DNA of 33,585 nucleotides, from assembly GCA_026392115.1 (NCBI GenBank), contig JAPLCQ010000025.1:1-33585 (forward strand), given 5' to 3'. Positions 31,233 to 33,585 of this stretch are shown one piece after another (the first letter of the stretch is position 1; every line of letters starts with the position of its first letter). Made by a program: the position numbers and the translations under genes. Source of the DNA: Armatimonadota bacterium (lineage in GTDB: Bacteria > Armatimonadota > Chthonomonadetes > Chthonomonadales > CAJBBX01). The notes under the pieces were generated by a model that ran no database searches, was not told where the DNA came from, and saw only the letters and a program-made list of their open reading frames with translations.

Positions 31233-33585
31233 ATGTTCCGGATCGCCATGCTGCGTCGGGTCGCACTCGCGTGCCCGGCGGCCCTCCTCGCGCTGGCCGC
31301 ATCGGCCGGCGCGGCCCCTCACGCGGCCCTTCGAGCGCCGCGGACGGCGACCCCCCCGCTGACGTTCGAGCGGAACACGGGCCACTGGCCCGGCGAGGTG
31401 CAGTTCGTCGCCCGCTCGGGCCAGGGAATGCTCTTCCTGACGAAACGCGAGATCGTCCTGTCGCTGCGCAAGGGCGACAAGGCCGCCGCTCTGCGCTTGA
31501 AGCGGCGGGGCTCCAACCCGAAGGCCGTTGCCTCGGGGCTGGAGAAGCAGCCCGGCATCGTCAACTACTTCATCGGCAACGACCCGAAGAAGTGGCGCAC
31601 CAAGGTCCCCACCTACTCCCGCGCCCGGCTGGCGGGCGTCTACCCCGGCATCGATCTGGTGACCTACGGCGCGGACAAGTCCCGGACGCTGGAGTACGAC
31701 TTCGTCGTGAAGCCCGGCGAGGACCCGAAGCAGATCCGTATGACGGTCTCCGGCGCGAGGTCGCTGCGAACCGCGGACGGCAAGCTCATCGCCTCCACCT
31801 CCTGCGGCGACGTGACGCTCAACCGACCCTACGCCTACCAGACCGTGAACGGCGTGCGCAAACAGGTCGCCTGCTCGTTCAGCCTTGAGCGCAACACCGT
31901 CGCATTCCAAATCGCGCGCTACGACGCCTCGCGGCCGTTGGTGGTGGACCCGACGCTGGAGTACTGCACCTTCCTGGGGGGCGACGCGACCGATAATGCC
32001 TACGGGGTCGCGCTGGATGCGGCGGGCGCCGCGATCGTCTGCGGGAGAAGCTACAGCGCCGCCTTCCCAACCACATCGGGGGTCGCTCAAACCAGCAACG
32101 GCGGCGGCTACGATGCGTTCGTCACCAAACTGAACTCGGACGGCACGGCGCTGGCCTTCAGCGCCTACCTGGGCGGCGCGGGCGCCGACCAAGCCCTGGC
32201 TATTGCAGTCGACACGGCCGGGGTCATCACCGTCTGCGGCTATACCTCCGGCGCATTCCCCACCACCACAGGCGCATTCCAGACCGCCTACGGCGGCGGC
32301 CAAGATGCGTTCGTCACCAGACTGAACGCGGCCGGCACGGAGTTGGTCTACAGCACCTACCTGGGCAAGGCGGGCGGGGACAATGCCAATGCCATTGCCG
32401 TGGACTCCCTCGGCGCCGCGTACGTCTGCGGCAATACCAACGGCGCGTTCCCAACCACCCCCGGCGCGTATGACAGCACGCTTGGCGGCTCGAATGACGT
32501 CTTCATAACGAAGCTGAATGCGACGGGAACGGCGCTGGTCTACAGCACCTTCGTGGGCAGCACGGGCAGTGACACTGGGTACGGGATCGCCGTCGACTCA
32601 GCCGGGTCCGCCACCGTCTGCGGAAACACCAGCACCGGCGCGTACCCCACGACCACCGGCGCGTTCCAGACCGTCAGAGGCGGTCTCACGGACGGCTTCG
32701 TCACCAGGCTGAACCCCGACGGTACGGCGCTGGTCTACAGCACCTACCTGGGCGGCTTGGGTGCGGACTACCCCCGAGCCATCGCCATCGGAGCCGACGG
32801 CGCAGTCGTCATCCACGGCTATACCAGCAGCAGCGACTTCCCAACCACGGTCGGCGCCTATCAGACGACCAGGGCAAGCGGTTCCGACGGCTTCATCACG
32901 AAGCTCGATGCGACGGGCACGGCGCTCGTCTACAGCACCTACCTGGGCGGCACTTCCACGGAGTACAGCTACGGCCTCGCCCTCGACGCGGTCGGCGCCC
33001 CCGTCGTCTGCGGATACGTAGGCGGCGCCGGCTTTCCCGTCACCGCGGATGCGCTCCAGGCCACGTCCGGCGGCGCGGGCGACGCATACATTGCGAAGCT
33101 CGACGCGAGCGGCGCGACAATGCTCTACGGCTCCTATCTGGGCGGCTCGGGCGGCGAGTATGGGCTTGGCGTGGCCCTCGACGCGGCCGGCGCCGCCACG
33201 GTCGTCGGATACACGGCCAGCACCGGCTTTCCCACCACCGCGGGTGCGTACCAGACCACGTATGGCGGCGGGACTTTCGACGGATACGTCACCAAGATCT
33301 CCTTCGGTGCGACGGCACAGCCCACCACCATCACCGCCGACGCGGTGACCTGCTATGCGTCGGATACGATCACGCTCACCGGTACACTGACGAAGACATC
33401 GGACAGCAGCGCCCTCTCGGGCAAGACGATCCTGTTCAAGGTCGATGCCGGCGGGACCTGGACCGACGCCGCGGCCGCCACCGGCGCCGACGGCAAGGCC
33501 ACCCTCTCGGCCACGGCGCCCGCCACCACCGGGGCGCATACCATCTACGTGCGGTTCGAGGCGGACACCGACTACGCCGCGTCGG
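31233..33585 (+). CDS. Exported SBBP propeller/Ig-like protein 4, cut by the window edge
   Basis: An open frame runs from ATG 31233 to the right edge (784 full codons) without a stop. Signal peptide MFRIAMLRRVALACPAALLALAA; DUF7948-like domain beginning PPLTFERNTGHWPGEVQFVARSG, with both conserved Cys (TSCGDV, QVACSF) and closest to gene 1; seven SBBP repeats from YCTFLGGDATDN to YGSYLGGSGGEYG; then the start of a first Ig-like domain (GKTILFKVDAGGTW...FEADTDYAAS). By analogy one to two more Ig-like domains and a UUCG hairpin should lie just outside. AAAGGTGG lies about three bases before the ATG and GAGGA about ten; an in-frame ATG at 31248 is an alternative start but has no better site. Confidence 0.88.
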   Translation, partial: MFRIAMLRRVALACPAALLALAASAGAAPHAALRAPRTATPPLTFERNTGHWPGEVQFVARSGQGMLFLTKREIVLSLRKGDKAAALRLKRRGSNPKAVASGLEKQPGIVNYFIGNDPKKWRTKVPTYSRARLAGVYPGIDLVTYGADKSRTLEYDFVVKPGEDPKQIRMTVSGARSLRTADGKLIASTSCGDVTLNRPYAYQTVNGVRKQVACSFSLERNTVAFQIARYDASRPLVVDPTLEYCTFLGGDATDNAYGVALDAAGAAIVCGRSYSAAFPTTSGVAQTSNGGGYDAFVTKLNSDGTALAFSAYLGGAGADQALAIAVDTAGVITVCGYTSGAFPTTTGAFQTAYGGGQDAFVTRLNAAGTELVYSTYLGKAGGDNANAIAVDSLGAAYVCGNTNGAFPTTPGAYDSTLGGSNDVFITKLNATGTALVYSTFVGSTGSDTGYGIAVDSAGSATVCGNTSTGAYPTTTGAFQTVRGGLTDGFVTRLNPDGTALVYSTYLGGLGADYPRAIAIGADGAVVIHGYTSSSDFPTTVGAYQTTRASGSDGFITKLDATGTALVYSTYLGGTSTEYSYGLALDAVGAPVVCGYVGGAGFPVTADALQATSGGAGDAYIAKLDASGATMLYGSYLGGSGGEYGLGVALDAAGAATVVGYTASTGFPTTAGAYQTTYGGGTFDGYVTKISFGATAQPTTITADAVTCYASDTITLTGTLTKTSDSSALSGKTILFKVDAGGTWTDAAAATGADGKATLSATAPATTGAHTIYVRFEADTDYAAS

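Overview
The window is 33.6 kb of high-GC bacterial DNA with Shine-Dalgarno-led genes, no tRNA, rRNA, CRISPR array or insertion sequence that I could recognise, and a gene content dominated by exported beta-propeller, immunoglobulin-like and carbohydrate-active proteins. Rex, a dicluster ferredoxin, a URO-D family methyltransferase-like protein, NPCBM and LamG carbohydrate-binding proteins, and several DUF7948/SBBP propeller proteins together suggest a free-living polysaccharide-degrading bacterium, perhaps Armatimonadota or a Planctomycetota/Acidobacteriota-like lineage. That assignment is inference and is not secure.

Layout. 1-427: intergenic repeats and a promoter region. 428-3828: an exported protein with 14 WD40-like repeats and four Ig-like domains, followed by a TfoX N-terminal-domain protein, probably one transcript. 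3983-5647: a GH29-type alpha-L-fucosidase with a C-terminal F5/8C module, preceded by a perfect 14-bp inverted repeat overlapping its likely promoter. 5722-8856, minus strand: an NPCBM-domain putative glycoside hydrolase and, upstream of it, a small membrane zinc-ribbon protein. 9002-10228: an Eis-like GNAT acetyltransferase. 10301-11325, minus strand: a ferredoxin with an Asp in its first cluster motif, and the NADH-sensing repressor Rex. 11514-15846: a large LamG protein and a URO-D family protein. 16164-19283: a hybrid sensor histidine kinase with two periplasmic solute-binding domains.

19543 to the right edge holds four paralogous exported proteins of about 970-1000 residues (the last cut by the window edge). 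Each has an N-terminal DUF7948-like domain, a seven-bladed SBBP propeller and C-terminal Ig-like domains. An unrelated propeller/DUF11/CARDB-like protein lies between the third and fourth. All four have the same promoter pattern, TTGCGC-N17-TA-rich -10. Three end at near-identical hairpins capped by a C(UUCG)G tetraloop, and a degenerate copy lies just before the first gene. The second paralog is interrupted by an in-frame TAA where a close paralog has TAC, and has lost a conserved Cys. The locus looks like a tandem-duplicated, recombining surface-protein family, and is the most interesting part of the window.

The genes suggest a cell that senses small extracellular ligands (kinase), attacks and binds glycans (fucosidase, NPCBM and LamG proteins) and displays large repetitive propeller-Ig proteins. 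Thirteen of the fifteen intact gene ends use TAG, two use TAA and none uses TGA, which is unusual for DNA this GC-rich.
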